Positions 47,042-58,614 of a DNA stretch of 64,000 nt are shown here, piece by piece. The stretch is from Cubamyces lactineus (lineage: Eukaryota; Basidiomycota; Agaricomycetes; Polyporales; Polyporaceae). Where the stretch lies: contig JACDTU010000021.1 of assembly GCA_022376465.1 (NCBI GenBank), forward strand, positions 62,001 to 126,000, written 5' to 3'. Each line of letters starts with the position of its first letter. The stretch's first letter is position 1. The position numbers and the translations under genes are program-made. The notes under the pieces are model-generated. The model saw nothing but the letters and a program-made list of their open reading frames with translations. It had not been told where the DNA came from and ran no database searches.

Positions 47042-47895
47042 ATGGTTATGTACTCTCGGCGCTGTACCCTGTCGTCACGGCAAACATAGACATCCGGTCT
47101 TGCTTTAATTCGCAACGTGCGGCCCCCTTGTGTTTCTTGGATCCATCAGGCGAACCACCATGTTCCTGGAAGTCGATGAGCTTCGTATGGTCAAGACTGG
47201 TGTCAGTCGATTGATTCTGCTCACGATATCGCTCGTCGTACGTAACGAAGGTTCCGGGGTGAAGTTCTGCGTGGTCGGCTGATGCACTACGCGACTACTA
47301 TTCCAGGTGAAACTGCTTGTATTACAGAGCATCCTGGCCTTTCTCAGGACGCACTTCTATCGGCCATCCCCTATGCCGAGGTACATTTCCTACCAAAATC
47401 GCGACAGCTTTGCGCGTGGAGAAGGCCGCCGCGCGCAGCTTCTTTGTCCGTCCAAGTGGCTGGGCCGGTCCGGCCTTTGCTGGCGGATGGCGGCAGTGGC
47501 TGATCTCCATCCCCTGATGACTTTCGAGACAAGCAGTGAGAGAACGCTCGCGGCTTGTCCATGGACAAGACGGCAATCGGCCTATCTTCGCTTCGTGGCA
47601 GCCCTGTCCCAGTCTTGCCTGTCCATCACGTATCGCGATACGCGGTCAATCGGGCAGAGTGCAGCCTTTCCCGATTCCATGAATTTCCCCGTACCACAAC
47701 CACGGGTCACCGCGAGTTGACCATATGTCGACCACTACACGAAGAAGGCTCGCCCGCCAGGACGCCGGAAAACCAATGCGGAAGGTAATATTCACGCTGA
47801 GATGTTCGGTGCAATACCCGCGAGGGTGTCGGATACTCCGCTCCTTCGTATAAAGCCCGAGTCGGCGCGGCACGATATCTCTACCAACCACCGTC
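47042..47895. other. Intergenic, 854 bp, with P450-6 promoter
   Basis: A TATA box (TATAAA, 47849-47854) lies 42 bp before the P450-6 ATG. Open frames here overlap on both strands and show no known domain. Confidence 0.55.
47849..47854 (+). promoter_or_regulatory. TATA box of P450-6
   Basis: TATAAA in the context cgTATAAAgcccg, 42 bp upstream of the start codon. Confidence 0.6.
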
Positions 47896-50273
47896 ATGGA
47901 TCCTTCCGCTTCCGCTGCAGAACGCATGGGCAAGAGGGTGCCCGTTTTGCACGTCGTCGCGCTCGTCAGCCTTGCCCTCTTTGTCTTTGTCCTCCTCCGC
48001 TTTGTGTTCTCGCGGAGGGCTCGTGGGGCGAAGCATGCCTCCAGTGCTCGGCTCCCGCCCGGACCCAAGCCGATCCCCGTGCTCGGGAACGTCCATCAAT
48101 TGCCTATGGACTACCAAGAGAAGACATTCGCGCAGTGGGCGAAGCTATACGGTGCGTGATTCCGACGTCCGTCGACGATTCCGAAGGCGGCGTATTGAGT
48201 TGGCTGTCCATTTAGGTGATGTCGTCTATGCGAAGCTCTTTCGACGGCCTGTTCTAGTACTTAACTCGCTCCGGGCGGCGCAAGACCTGCTCGAGAAGAA
48301 GAGCGGCAAGTATTCCGACAGGCCGCGTCTAATCCTTCTCTCCGAGCTGTAAGTCTGCGCAACCACGTATCGAGATCCCATCCCCCCGAGGCCGCAATTT
48401 CCCGCCTGATGCGCTGATCCGCCCCGCATGCTTCTGTTCAGGATGGGCTGGGACAACGTCATCACCCACATGCGATATGGGGACCGTTTTCGGAAGCATC
48501 GCAGGTGGATGCACGAGGGTTTTCAATCCAAGGACGCCTTGCTCGGCTATCGCCATGTCCAGCGCCGAGAGACGTACACTCTCCTCTCCGGATTGCTCGA
48601 AACTCCGACCAACTTCCTCAACCACATCCAACGGTCGGTTGTCACATGCCTTGGTCTCGGCGCTGCAGCTGATGTTCGCACTGCGCCCTACCGCCTCACA
48701 GTTGGGCGGTCGGGTCTATCATGGAGATAACCTACGGCCATCGTATTCACTCGATGGACGACGAGTACGTGAAGCTCGCACGGAATGCCACCGTCGAGAC
48801 GGTTCTCGCCGGAAGCCCGGGCTCGATGCTTGTAGATTTTTTCCCTGTATGTAAGTGGAGGCCTTCATTGCTTCTCTGGACCGCTTCTAGCGCTCACCTA
48901 TTCGCAGTGAAGAATATTCCCACTTGGATGCCCGGGGCCGGTTTCAAGCGCAACGCGTTCAAGGTCCGCGGCTTGGTCCGCGCCCTGATGGATGCCCCGT
49001 ACAATATGGTCAAAAATGCCATGGTACCACTACCCTGAATATCGTTGTTCGCGATTGCAATGTTGACGGAGCCGCTCTGCAGGCGAGTGGGAATGCGCGC
49101 CCATGCTTCACAACATCTCTTCTCGAAGAGCTGTATGCGCGCAATGGAATGACACTGGAAGAAGAGGACGACATCAAAGGCGCCGCAGGCGTCATTTATG
49201 CAGGTTCGTCGCCCTCGGTTGTAGGCTGTCTCCACACCAGCTGACCCTTCGCCAGCCGGGACTGACACGGTGCGAATGCTTCCGAACCTCAGCTGATGCG
49301 TGGCAGTCTCTTATCGGCTCGACAGACCGTGACCGTCCTAACCACGTTCTTCCTCGCCATGGTCCTGCACCCGGAAGCATTCAAACGGGCCCAGGAGGAG
49401 CTGGATACCGTCATCGGCCGAACGAGGCTTCCGGACTTCGACGACAGGGACAGCCTTCCTTATTTGGAGTGTGTCCTCAGAGAGATATACCGGTGAGTAA
49501 ACCACACAGGTGAACCTGGGTTCCATCGCCGACCAAAAGTTTCTCTCCGAAGCTGGCAATGCCCTGTCCCTCTGGGTGAGCCATGATGCACCACCGTTCC
49601 TCCTGTCTCCTACTAACACTACAATTGAAGCCATACCACACAACCTGACCGAAGATGATGAGTACCGGGGCTATCACATCCAAGCAAACACAATGGTTAT
49701 TCCCAATATCTGGTACCTGAATTCCTTCCATCGCTTCATTCGTTTATTCAATGATTCCATTCAGGAATATGACCCAGGACCCAATCCTGTACCCCGAACC
49801 ACAGAAGTTCCGGCCAGAGCGCTGGCTCGAAATGTCACCACAAGCCGCCGAGTTCGCAAATCCGCGCAAAGTGGTCTTCGGCTTTGGCCGACGGTGTGTC
49901 CGCCTTTTCTCTGGCTTCGCCTCGGTGGTGTAACGATTTGTCGATGCTATTCTTTTAGAGTATGCCCTGGACGCGACTTCGCAGATAACAGCGTCTGGCT
50001 CGCTATGGCGAACGTCATCTCCTTATTCGACATCAGCAAGACCGTGGACTGCTACGGCCATGAGGTCACACCGGCGCCCGAGTTCCACTCGGGCTTTGTA
50101 AGGTCAGTGTTCAGTCGCTGTCGAGGCCGCCATTCTCGACTGCCCTTCGCTGACGACATCTCCGTCTCTTCTCCAGCCATCCGAAGCCTTTCGCGTGCTG
50201 CATTCGCCCGCGCTCCGAGAAGACATCGGACGTCATCGCACAAGCGCACGCTGCGCTTCCTACGGCAGCCTGA
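47896..50273 (+). CDS. Cytochrome P450 monooxygenase (P450-6)
   Basis: Thirteen exons: 47896-48151, 48216-48348, 48442-48633, 48702-48850, 48908-49023, 49083-49203, 49256-49269, 49326-49492, 49553-49575, 49631-49712, 49765-49893, 49959-50102, 50177-50273; 540 aa. N-terminal anchor ([19 protein letters not shown]), [13 protein letters not shown], helix-I AGTDT at 323-327, ExxR (REIYR) ending at R383, RWQCP, FRPERW and heme loop FGFGRR/VCPGR with Cys463. It stands 31 kb from the other P450s and is the most diverged (PERW, AGTDT, longer N-terminus), yet internal exons have the same lengths, including the 14- and 23-nt microexons. The frame is intact. The substrate is unknown. Confidence 0.9.
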
Positions 50274-50554
50274 GTTCAACGTCGAGCGCTCATACCCCTC
50301 TGCTTCTTTGGTGAATCGCACTTCCCTCACAGGCCATACCCGTGCCATGGACACTTCCTCTTCGCCGTGCCTGAGTCAATTATGGGCGATCGCTCCCCGA
50401 CGATCGTCACTTGTACTATAGTGAACCGCAGTTCGAGCACGAGACGGTAGGGTACTGGTGCGCAGCTAATTACGAAGCCCGTGTAAGTCATTGTAGCTAC
50501 TTAGTATAACGCAGACGGGTATATACTCTCCTCCTTCGTCTGAACCTCCGCGTG

Positions 50555-51671
50555 CTAGTATGACGGCCTAGTGGGATACCTCCCCGATGGCTTGTACAGA
50601 TCGTCTGACTGGCTGCGAAGCCCGTTTCCCGCGAGCGTGAATGGCTGCGCATCGGACATTCCGTATGCGTTGCCCGGCGCTTGTGCATACCCGGGCTCGT
50701 CCTTGCTTAGCGGGGTGCGGATGCCCACAGTCGTGTAGATGAGCACGACGATGTACTCCACCACAACCGACATGATCAGGTAGACCGCCCAGCTTCCCGT
50801 CGGGCCGAACGTCTTGAGGGATGAGGAACTATTCGCGGGAATGGGGTGGCCGTCCGCGTCGAAGGCTCGTGTGGCTGGGGCGAAGGCGGAGAGAATGGCG
50901 TAGACGACGCGCACGAACAAGAAAGGCAGCGCCACGGCGATGCCTTGCAGAAGCTACAAATCTCCGTTGAGCACCTGCTCCTACACACGCTCAGAATCAC
51001 CGAGGACCGCGCACCTTCCTCCGATACTTGAGGATCTTGTCGTTGTTCTGCCAGCAGAATACCGTGACGCAAGCAATGGCAATGTAGAGAACACCAAAGA
51101 GCGCTGAGCCGATCTTCCTGAACTTTGTGCCTGTGTCGAGCTCCGACTGGGAGTTGGCATTGCCCGCTTTCACACCGCCGATGATGGCGAGTGCGAGTGC
51201 GACGGTACCGAGCACACCCATGAGACGGAGTCCTCGCCCCATGATTGGGTGACCGTCTAGCGAGTACTGGCCTCTATGGGGATGTATGAGCAAACCGTAA
51301 TGTAGTTGCATGAAGGGACGTACACAGTGCCGAGGAAGCCAACTGTTGCAACGAGGAGTGGGGACAGCCCAGACGACTCCATGATATTAAATATAATCTG
51401 AAGTGTAACATTTGAAGGGTTCTGCTCAGACAGAACATGGGTCACACCGCCGATCATACGGACTGCAGTGAATCAACGCGGTTAGCCCATCGTCTGGAAA
51501 CTGCCTGAGTAAATTTGTGGACGTACCGATGGACAGCAACACAAGAAATATCCAGCCGGCTTTCCGTGTAAAGCCATGGCGGAACGCTATCGGGATTCCG
51601 ACGAAGAATATCGGGACGTAGAGAACGATCTCAGCGATGGCGATGTAGCCACGGGCGTCGAGCTTGACCAT
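50555..51671 (-). CDS. Seven-helix integral membrane protein (DUF7702-like)
   Basis: Exons 51527-51671, 51324-51462, 51015-51273 and 50555-50953; 313 aa. Seven hydrophobic segments can be counted, beginning IAIAEIVLYVPIFFVGIPIA and ending AVYLIMSVVVEYIVVLIY; motifs include GWIFLVLLSIVRMIGG, NSQSELDTG and a polar C-terminal tail (about 55 residues). The layout resembles fungal seven-helix membrane proteins now grouped as DUF7702; I am fairly, not fully, sure of that name. No signal peptide besides helix 1. Function is unknown; receptor or transporter roles are guesses. It is convergent with P450-6, 281 bp apart. Confidence 0.8.
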
Positions 51672-53154
51672 GATAATTCTCCGCGGCGTGACCTATAGAA
51701 AGATTCGAAGAAAGGGCAAAGGGGGCGGATGGGGAAGTTGAATGCCCATCCCAGGCGTAGCCACCAGCAGCTATATAGTCCCCACTCGGTAGGCGAGCTG
51801 CAATTCCTTCAAGATCCTAGGCTCTAGGTCACTGCCACGGATCAGTTCGTCTCACCTATGTGCGAAGTTACATGTCTCGGTTGGACCACATGCGAGCGCA
51901 GTATACACACGGGTAAGGGAGTCCTGCCGTCCGACCGGACGAGATACCTTGAAGTTATAGCTCCCGGTCAGCAGGCGCGCTCCCAAATCTGTGTCGAATG
52001 CGATGTACCAGGAAGCATCCGCGCTCTGTGTACCTTCGGGTATGTTCATGCGCGGTTCACGAACACCGCAATGGCGCCTATTCGGGTATCTAGTAGTACA
52101 TCCGAAGCTATAGGTGGGTCCGGAGGGCAAGTTTGCCTGTCCGTGCACTGTGCAGCGGCAGTACTGATCACCATCTGCGTCGTAATCGATTTCACTGGGG
52201 AAAGCCGCTCAGGCCGATCTCTTCGTTTCGTGAAGGTCACTGTGATGCTAGTGGTGGTAGAAAAGCGCTTCGGATATCGCCGCTCAGTACACCATGCAAT
52301 TAGACTTACTAGTCGGTAGCAGTACCTACGGCAGACTCCCCGCCGAGAGGGGGTATCTGACCAGTAGAATGCAATTTCCGCAGACGCCTATGCAGTATGT
52401 GCCAGATAGACCTCACGGCGGAGGGAAATCATGGGTAAATGGACGGATATGTGTCGATTTTTCGCAATGCAGCCGCTATTGACAGGTCCCGGGCCTTCAT
52501 CCCATCGACGCCGTCGAGAAGCCATCGGAGTCGAATTGCTGCTCGACGTTCGCAGTTCTGACGCCTCATGACGCCACAAGAAGCCGACCGTCAAGCCTGG
52601 TGCCGCACAGGGCGTGGCAGCCCTGCGCTCGCATATTGGCCGATTCCCTGCCTCCGTCAGGCCTCTGTCGAAGCTAAAGCCATCCGAACAGTTCGCAGGT
52701 ATCGACGCCACCAACACATACACACGCACCTACTTTGACACAACCCTGTGAGTATCGGGCGAATCAAGATACGGGATCGGGTCCAGGATGGGCCCCGGCG
52801 ACAGGATGGGCAGTTCGTCTGGGCTGTGCGGGGACTGAGAGGAGAAGCGTGCCGAAGAGGTGCTGCCTGTGTCAGTTACGCGTATTCGAACCTGGCACCT
52901 TGAGGACGCCGCGCTCAAGGCCGTCGGTCGTACTGATCAATCGGGTTAGGCAGTATTCCCGATCCGCCCCCTCCCTCCTCAGGTTCTGGGTATGGGCTCC
53001 TCAAGACCGCAGCCCGGCGCTCGTTCTCAGATGTCGAGTTGTTGTGGTGTGATGATGCGCGCAAGGGGTTGTGTCCGTCCTTTGAATTATACAAGGTAAG
53101 ACGTAGAGCGAAGGGAGGTGGAGCACCGTATACACAGTCAGAAGGATGATGCGA
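51672..53154. other. Intergenic, 1.5 kb
   Basis: It holds the promoter of the membrane protein. Open frames at 51858-52319 (plus) and 52388-52729 (minus) have no family likeness. Nothing else seen. Confidence 0.45.
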
Positions 53155-54502
53155 TCAGCTTGGGCCGTACCATATTCCCTGCACGGAGCCTAGCGCATCG
53201 AGCTGATGCTCTTGTGGTTCTTCATCCACTTGCTGAGCGGCCTCAGCATGCTCCCTGATCGCACCAACGCCCCTCACTTTCACCCCATTAATCCAAACAC
53301 CGCCGTGCAAGTGATCCACGTGCAGTGGTATCTCTGCAGCTTCACAAACCTTGACGAAGGGCCCATGCAGAGGGGCGCCTATACAAAATTTGTAGGCCTT
53401 GCGAGTGAGTTGTCGATTGAACCGCTGCAAAAACGTCCTCAATACAAGTGCCCATCTGTGACAGATGCAAATACCTACGGTGAACGCGAACTGCGATGAG
53501 TGGAGATGCATGAAAGGCGTAGGCTTCAATCCTAGTGATCGTAGGATTGCACTACCTCCATCATCTGAGCCATACCAAGCGTCACCGAGAATAGGTGCTA
53601 TACGGAGCTCGGGAATTAGTCTCTAGCTCGGGGCTGTTAGCATAAGACTTACTGCGAAGATGTTGCGATAGTTGTACTCGTAGCTGATGCTTGAACCCCG
53701 TGAAAAGCTGGAGACGAACCAAAGAGAGCGGCACTTTCGGCTAGAAGGGGGGTCAATGAGCACGATCTTGACGACACCTTCGCTTCCCAACGTACTGATG
53801 TCGCGAGAACCTCGTATTCTGATCGTGCTTCCCTCTTCCAATATTCTCCCCATCCGACTGCTTCTGCAGGGGGGAAGTCGTCACCGGTGTCTTGTAGAAT
53901 GCGAACCCTCCCGTCTCTGCATTCCAGTTGATTCACCATGGTGCCCTTCATTGCTGGGAAATCGGAGGCAGTTCCGCAGACGAGCGCCAGATATGACTTT
54001 TCCACTCTTCTCTGCTTGATCTGGGTCGCTAGATCCTTTGCTGCGTGCTTGGTACGCGCTAGAACAAAGGCGCCTGTTGTCGGCTGAAGAACATCTTTAG
54101 GGTCAGAAGACCGACTGCACTGGCGCCACAAGTAACGAACTTTATCAAGGCGGTGAACCGTCTTCAATTCTTCTTCTATGCGGAGCGCATTCTGGATGTC
54201 TGTACGAGATACACATAAGTGACGTGGCAAAGACACTCGCTGACCGTAGCCCTACTTTGTAAGACCTCACTAAGGAGAACGTCACCAGGGCTCTTGTCCG
54301 ACTACCGGCTTGCTGAGCGAAAAGACTACGGTAACGATAGCTGGAAGCTGCGTACCTTCTTACCGTTTTGAAGTTGAGAAACAAGGCCTCCCGGCTTATT
54401 CAAGACCACGATGCGCTTGTCCGCATAAATGATCAGGTGTTTGGGGCTTAGTTTGCCGTTGGCCCTGAGGCTTTGTTGTAGCACCGCGGTGATTGACACC
54501 AT
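53155..54502 (-). CDS. RNA pseudouridine synthase, RluA family (probably mitochondrial)
   Basis: Exons 54364-54502, 54141-54199, 53796-54083, 53653-53740, 53479-53597 and 53155-53397; 311 aa. The enzyme converts specific uridines of RNA to pseudouridine. The catalytic motif HRLDK/PTTG spans an intron, with the catalytic Asp at about residue 65. Further family marks: VLNKPGGL near the start, KSYLALV, the RNA-binding end FTGFKHQLRV and LGDAWYG. The C-terminus (GAPLHGPFVKVCEAAEIPL) resembles mitochondrial large-subunit rRNA enzymes of fungi. The start at 54502 gives MVSITAVLQQSLRANGK; a longer leader may exist upstream, since mitochondrial import needs one. Intron 1 is 164 nt. Confidence 0.85.
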
Positions 54503-55235
54503 TTACACCACACTTCCCTAAGCAATGAGATCCAATTAGTTGCGTCGCCCGCGATATTTTTGAACTATGTTCAGGGTCCCTCTATTGACCCAGCACCAAC
54601 GCGGTTATGAGCAGTAGCACAATCCCGCTTCGATGATCGCGAGCGGCCAAGCAGCGCTGGCTGATACGTAGCTACTCCTGATGAAAAGCATTCTCAGACA
54701 GTAGAAGTCTGCTTACCTGGTCCGAAGTTGCTGATAATGCTGGAATTGGTGACTGCCACGTCGAACTACAAACCGAAGAGTGCACCGGAAACGGTACGAC
54801 ACCAGTGGGCGTTCGGAGTTTGAGCGGAGTTTGACCCTTTGCCAACGGACTTTCACTGAGCAAATTGATTTTAAAAGGAGTCACTAAACACTCAGTCCAA
54901 GCGCTAATACAGGAGAATGAAGCGGAGACAAAAGTAACATAGGAACCTTGGCCAGTACTACAGTGCCAAAGTACTCGTGTACGAATCCTGCTACCAAAAG
55001 CTCACGGTATACGTTTTGTTGTCAATTGTGCATCTAAATGGCAAAGGCGTATAAATTGTATGGTGACCAGTGAACCAACAGACAGGACATCATCTTCCAG
55101 CATCTGCGCGTTCCTTCGAACCACTTGCTCGTCCGCCTAGATCTGGTAAGCTCTTTCACCGTGATGTCGGCATGCTACTGATTACGTGACTGTATCGATT
55201 CCACATTTCCCCAGTAAGTACGCTGAACCAACAGC
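54503..55235. other. Divergent intergenic region, 733 bp
   Basis: It lies between the starts of the pseudouridine synthase and the F-box gene. AT-richer than its surroundings; no gene seen. Confidence 0.5.
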
Positions 55236-56954
55236 ATGACTATTCAGTTCGACTATACCGAGGACGGCATATTGGAGCTCACGCACATGCGAAGTAAATG
55301 TGCAAAACTAGAAACATGCGTAAAGCTCACGAAGAGTCCATTCGACCGTATCCCTGTCGAGATCCTTGCGCAAATCTTCGGATGTGCAACAGAGGAAGAA
55401 CCGGGCATGCTGACTGGTATCGATATTCGTCACCGCGGAGTCTACTACCTTCACACCTACGTCGCCCCAAGTTCGTTAGGAGCCATCACGCACGTCTGCA
55501 GCCACTGGCGCGCAGTAGCGCTGAATACCCCTGACCTCTGGCGCAGAGTCGACGTGTACGAGCACGTCGAGCCACTGACGATGGCATTGAATCGTTCGCG
55601 GAACAAGACGATTGACGTGAGCCTGCACCGAGTTGCCGGTGCTCAACTGGCACTGCCGCTCCTCACCATACACTCTCACCGCCTGCGCAAGCTGTCACTC
55701 CACTGGCTAGACGACGACGAAGACAAAGGAAAGCTGTGCGAAGACCTCATGGACCAGGTAGCGCAGATAGGTCTCCCGGCACTTGAAGAACTGCTCGTGG
55801 ACGATGGCGAGACATATTGGCCGGGTGAGGTGTACGCGCTAGAGTTACCTCTTGATTCAGGCTTGCTGCCCTCCCTTCGCACTGTCAAGCTTGATACAGT
55901 ATATGTCTCTTGGAACTCAACGATCTTCTCGCAATTGCGGGTGTTGCATCTACAGGAGGTCGCAGTGCCTCCCGAGGAGGAAATCTCGCTTTCCACCTTC
56001 CTAGACGTTCTTGCAGGATGCCAATCCTTAGAGGAGCTGATTCTTGTCTCCGCCTTCCCACTAGCATTTCCGGACTTCGAACAAGGTTCGGCTCATGAAG
56101 GGCCGTTTTTGGGACGCGTCGTGGAGCTGTCCAAACTCCGGTCACTGCACTTGGAATGGGATGGTACATGGAAGACGCCATGCGAGACATACCAGGTTTT
56201 GCAACATCTACGGCTCCGACCTCAAGCCACTGTGCGTATCGCAATCGAATACGATCGGGCAGTCGACCCGACCCGGTCACTTCTCGATGTCGTACCACGC
56301 GATCCAACCTGTCTTCCCATCTTGACCACTGCAACTTGCGTCCGCGAGTTTGTGGCTCAGCGCAACTTCACCCAGTTCGTCGTTGAATCCGCCACAGGGA
56401 ACGGGGATTTCACCTTGCTCCTGGCGAACAAGAAGGATACAGATTGGCCTAAATGGTATGGCGTCGACCACCAGCTCGCAGACTTTTGTACCATCTTCGC
56501 AGATGCTCCGCGGCTGACACAGATCTCCATCGAGACGGAGGGGCTTAGCACGGCGGGGCTCGAATCCTCGTTCCGCCTCCTGCGACACTTAACGACCATT
56601 GAAGTGAAGATCGGGGCCTCTGACACGTTCAAACGTTTACTGGGCGCACTTGCGAGTTCCAGCTGTCGAGAAAAGACATCCTCGGACACAGACGGCAAAC
56701 ATGACGTGGTCGCTCCCCAATTGCGCACATTGGTGCTGAAGACAACCTTATGGCATCCCGAGCTCTTGTCCGACATCGAACGGTGTCTGGAATGGCGCTC
56801 CCAGCGTGGTACGAAGTTGGAGGATCTGCACATCGAGGCGCGGCGCGGCTGGGCGGAATCGGAGTTGCAGCACGCCACGCAACTTGTGGCTCTTCAGATG
56901 CAAGTTACCGGATCGGTAGCCTTCCTGAATTCTCCTCATAGTACACCTTGTTAA
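55236..56954 (+). CDS. F-box protein with long LRR-like region
   Basis: Single frame of 572 codons without an intron. A short coil (LELTHMRSKCAKLETC) is followed by an F-box at about 33-105: FDRIPVEILAQIFGCA, then ITHVCSHWRAVALNTPDLWRRV, the usual form of large agaricomycete F-box families. Leucine-rich segments follow (LPSLRTVKLD, LRVLHLQEV, LEELILVSAFP, LRSLHLEW). Such proteins are expected to bring targets to SCF ubiquitin ligases. A broken partial copy lies about 0.5 kb downstream, so the locus has duplicated. The start is the first ATG after an upstream stop; the target is unknown. Confidence 0.8.
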   Translation: MTIQFDYTEDGILELTHMRSKCAKLETCVKLTKSPFDRIPVEILAQIFGCATEEEPGMLTGIDIRHRGVYYLHTYVAPSSLGAITHVCSHWRAVALNTPDLWRRVDVYEHVEPLTMALNRSRNKTIDVSLHRVAGAQLALPLLTIHSHRLRKLSLHWLDDDEDKGKLCEDLMDQVAQIGLPALEELLVDDGETYWPGEVYALELPLDSGLLPSLRTVKLDTVYVSWNSTIFSQLRVLHLQEVAVPPEEEISLSTFLDVLAGCQSLEELILVSAFPLAFPDFEQGSAHEGPFLGRVVELSKLRSLHLEWDGTWKTPCETYQVLQHLRLRPQATVRIAIEYDRAVDPTRSLLDVVPRDPTCLPILTTATCVREFVAQRNFTQFVVESATGNGDFTLLLANKKDTDWPKWYGVDHQLADFCTIFADAPRLTQISIETEGLSTAGLESSFRLLRHLTTIEVKIGASDTFKRLLGALASSSCREKTSSDTDGKHDVVAPQLRTLVLKTTLWHPELLSDIERCLEWRSQRGTKLEDLHIEARRGWAESELQHATQLVALQMQVTGSVAFLNSPHSTPC

Positions 56955-57479
56955 GTTAAGTTATCCGTACCGTACATGCGACTCCTGTATAGGTATCTAG
57001 ATCAGAATAATGCTCCAATATTGCCCACAGTATTGGACGCCACCATAGCACCTACCGGACTGAGCGCTGGCATTGCAAAGCGCGCCGTCGTATGAGCTCA
57101 TTGCCCATAGCCTGCAGCTAGAGCAATAGACGGATGATTTACATTAAATACTTGAATCAAGGCTCTCACAAAGGGAATAAAGCGGGTTGTGCTCGATTGA
57201 TACCATCTCATCTTCGAGAAGTGCCACAATGCGCACACAGTTTGCATAAGCACCGCTCCAGGGACGCAAAGTCTGTGACAGTAATTGAGTGGTCAGGATT
57301 TTACCAGAAACAGTTTTTGTCCATCAGCAGTGTTCGAGGTGATCCTCCAGTTACAGGAGTTCCTCAACAACTTCTACCCCGAACCACGAGCACGACCGCA
57401 GCACTACCTATCAACTGGTGAGCCACTACGGACTTTCGGTAAGTTCTCTTAGTGCGATATCACATATAAAAATGTCACA
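56955..57479. other. Intergenic, 525 bp
   Basis: It separates the F-box gene from its partial copy. Nothing supportable. Confidence 0.45.
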
Positions 57480-58440
57480 TTTCCGTTCAGGAGAGCATTG
57501 CGCTCGCCGCCTCCCTAGAAGTCCTCGCAGAATGCCAATCACTGAGGAATTGATTCTTACCTGAGCCTTATCTTCAACGTTTCCGTCGGAGCGCAAGGGT
57601 CAACCTCGGATGGCCCGTCCGCGAGAGTTCTTATGGCACCGCCCAAACTTCGGTTACTACACTTAGAGTGGGACAGTATGTGGAAGACGCCATGCGAGAC
57701 TTACCAGTTATCGGTCGATTACCCTCACTGTGCAGATGCAGGCAGATCGCTCCTCGAACTCGTTCCACGCAAGCCTACCCGTCTTTCCATTTTAAACGCT
57801 GCAGCTTTCATTCGCGGCTTCGTGGCTCAAGGAATCCTCACCCGGTTCGTCGTTGAATCCACCACAGACAGCGGGGAGTATAGCCTGCTCTGGGCGAACA
57901 AATGCGAATCAGAATGGCCTCTGACATATGGCACCGACCAGCAGTCCACTGACTTCTGCACCTTCTTCGCGGATGCTCCGCTGACACGGTTGTCCATCGA
58001 TACGGAGGGATTCAGCACGGTCGGGCTTGAACCCTCATTCCGTCTCCTGCGACATCTCGCGACGATTAAGGTGGACTTTGAGTCCGTAGAAGCCCTGCAG
58101 CAGCTGCTAGACGCACTTGCAAGTTCTCCTTCCTCTCCGCCTTCTCCCACCTCCACCTCCTCCACCCATCCGGGAGGAATGCCCTCGGATACAGATGACA
58201 CGCGTGATATAGTCGTCCCGCAGTTACGCACAGTGAAGCTGGAGACGTTTCCGTGGCATCCTGAGCTCTTATCCGGTATCGAGCAGTGTCTGTGACAGCA
58301 CCTCGAACGTGGCACCGAGTTATAAGAGCTATGCATTGAGGCGTATGGCCGGGAGAAAGACGTGGAAGGCGAAATGGAATTAGAATCACGGCACACCACA
58401 GAGATCGTGGCTCTGCAAATGCAAGTCAATCGACTGGTCA
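57480..58440 (+). pseudogene. 5'-truncated, broken copy of the upstream F-box gene
   Basis: From about 57480 the DNA matches the gene at 55236-56954 from about position 55970 onward: DVLAGCQSL becomes EVLAECQSL, then a frameshift leads to stops near 57560. An open stretch 57633-58295 keeps clear similarity (LHLEWD.MWKTPCETYQ, FVVEST, SFRLLRHLATI) but lacks a segment after ETYQ. It has a Ser/Pro low-complexity insertion near 58120-58175 and ends in a TGA at 58293-58295 where the parent continues; another stop follows. No F-box part is present. A shortened transcript could still be made, but the pattern is that of a decaying duplicate. Confidence 0.75.
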
Positions 58441-58614
58441 TTTCCGTAGGCGTCCTTTGTCTATGTTTATGTGTTGTATTAGACGTACTGGTGTGATGGC
58501 TTGTTAGTACATACTCGTCCTGCGATGCTACAGTTGACCTGACAATCTATCCGGATTGCAACGTACGAGGTGCTTTGACGAGGTAGTCCATTTGACATGG
58601 ATACATCTCTCCGC

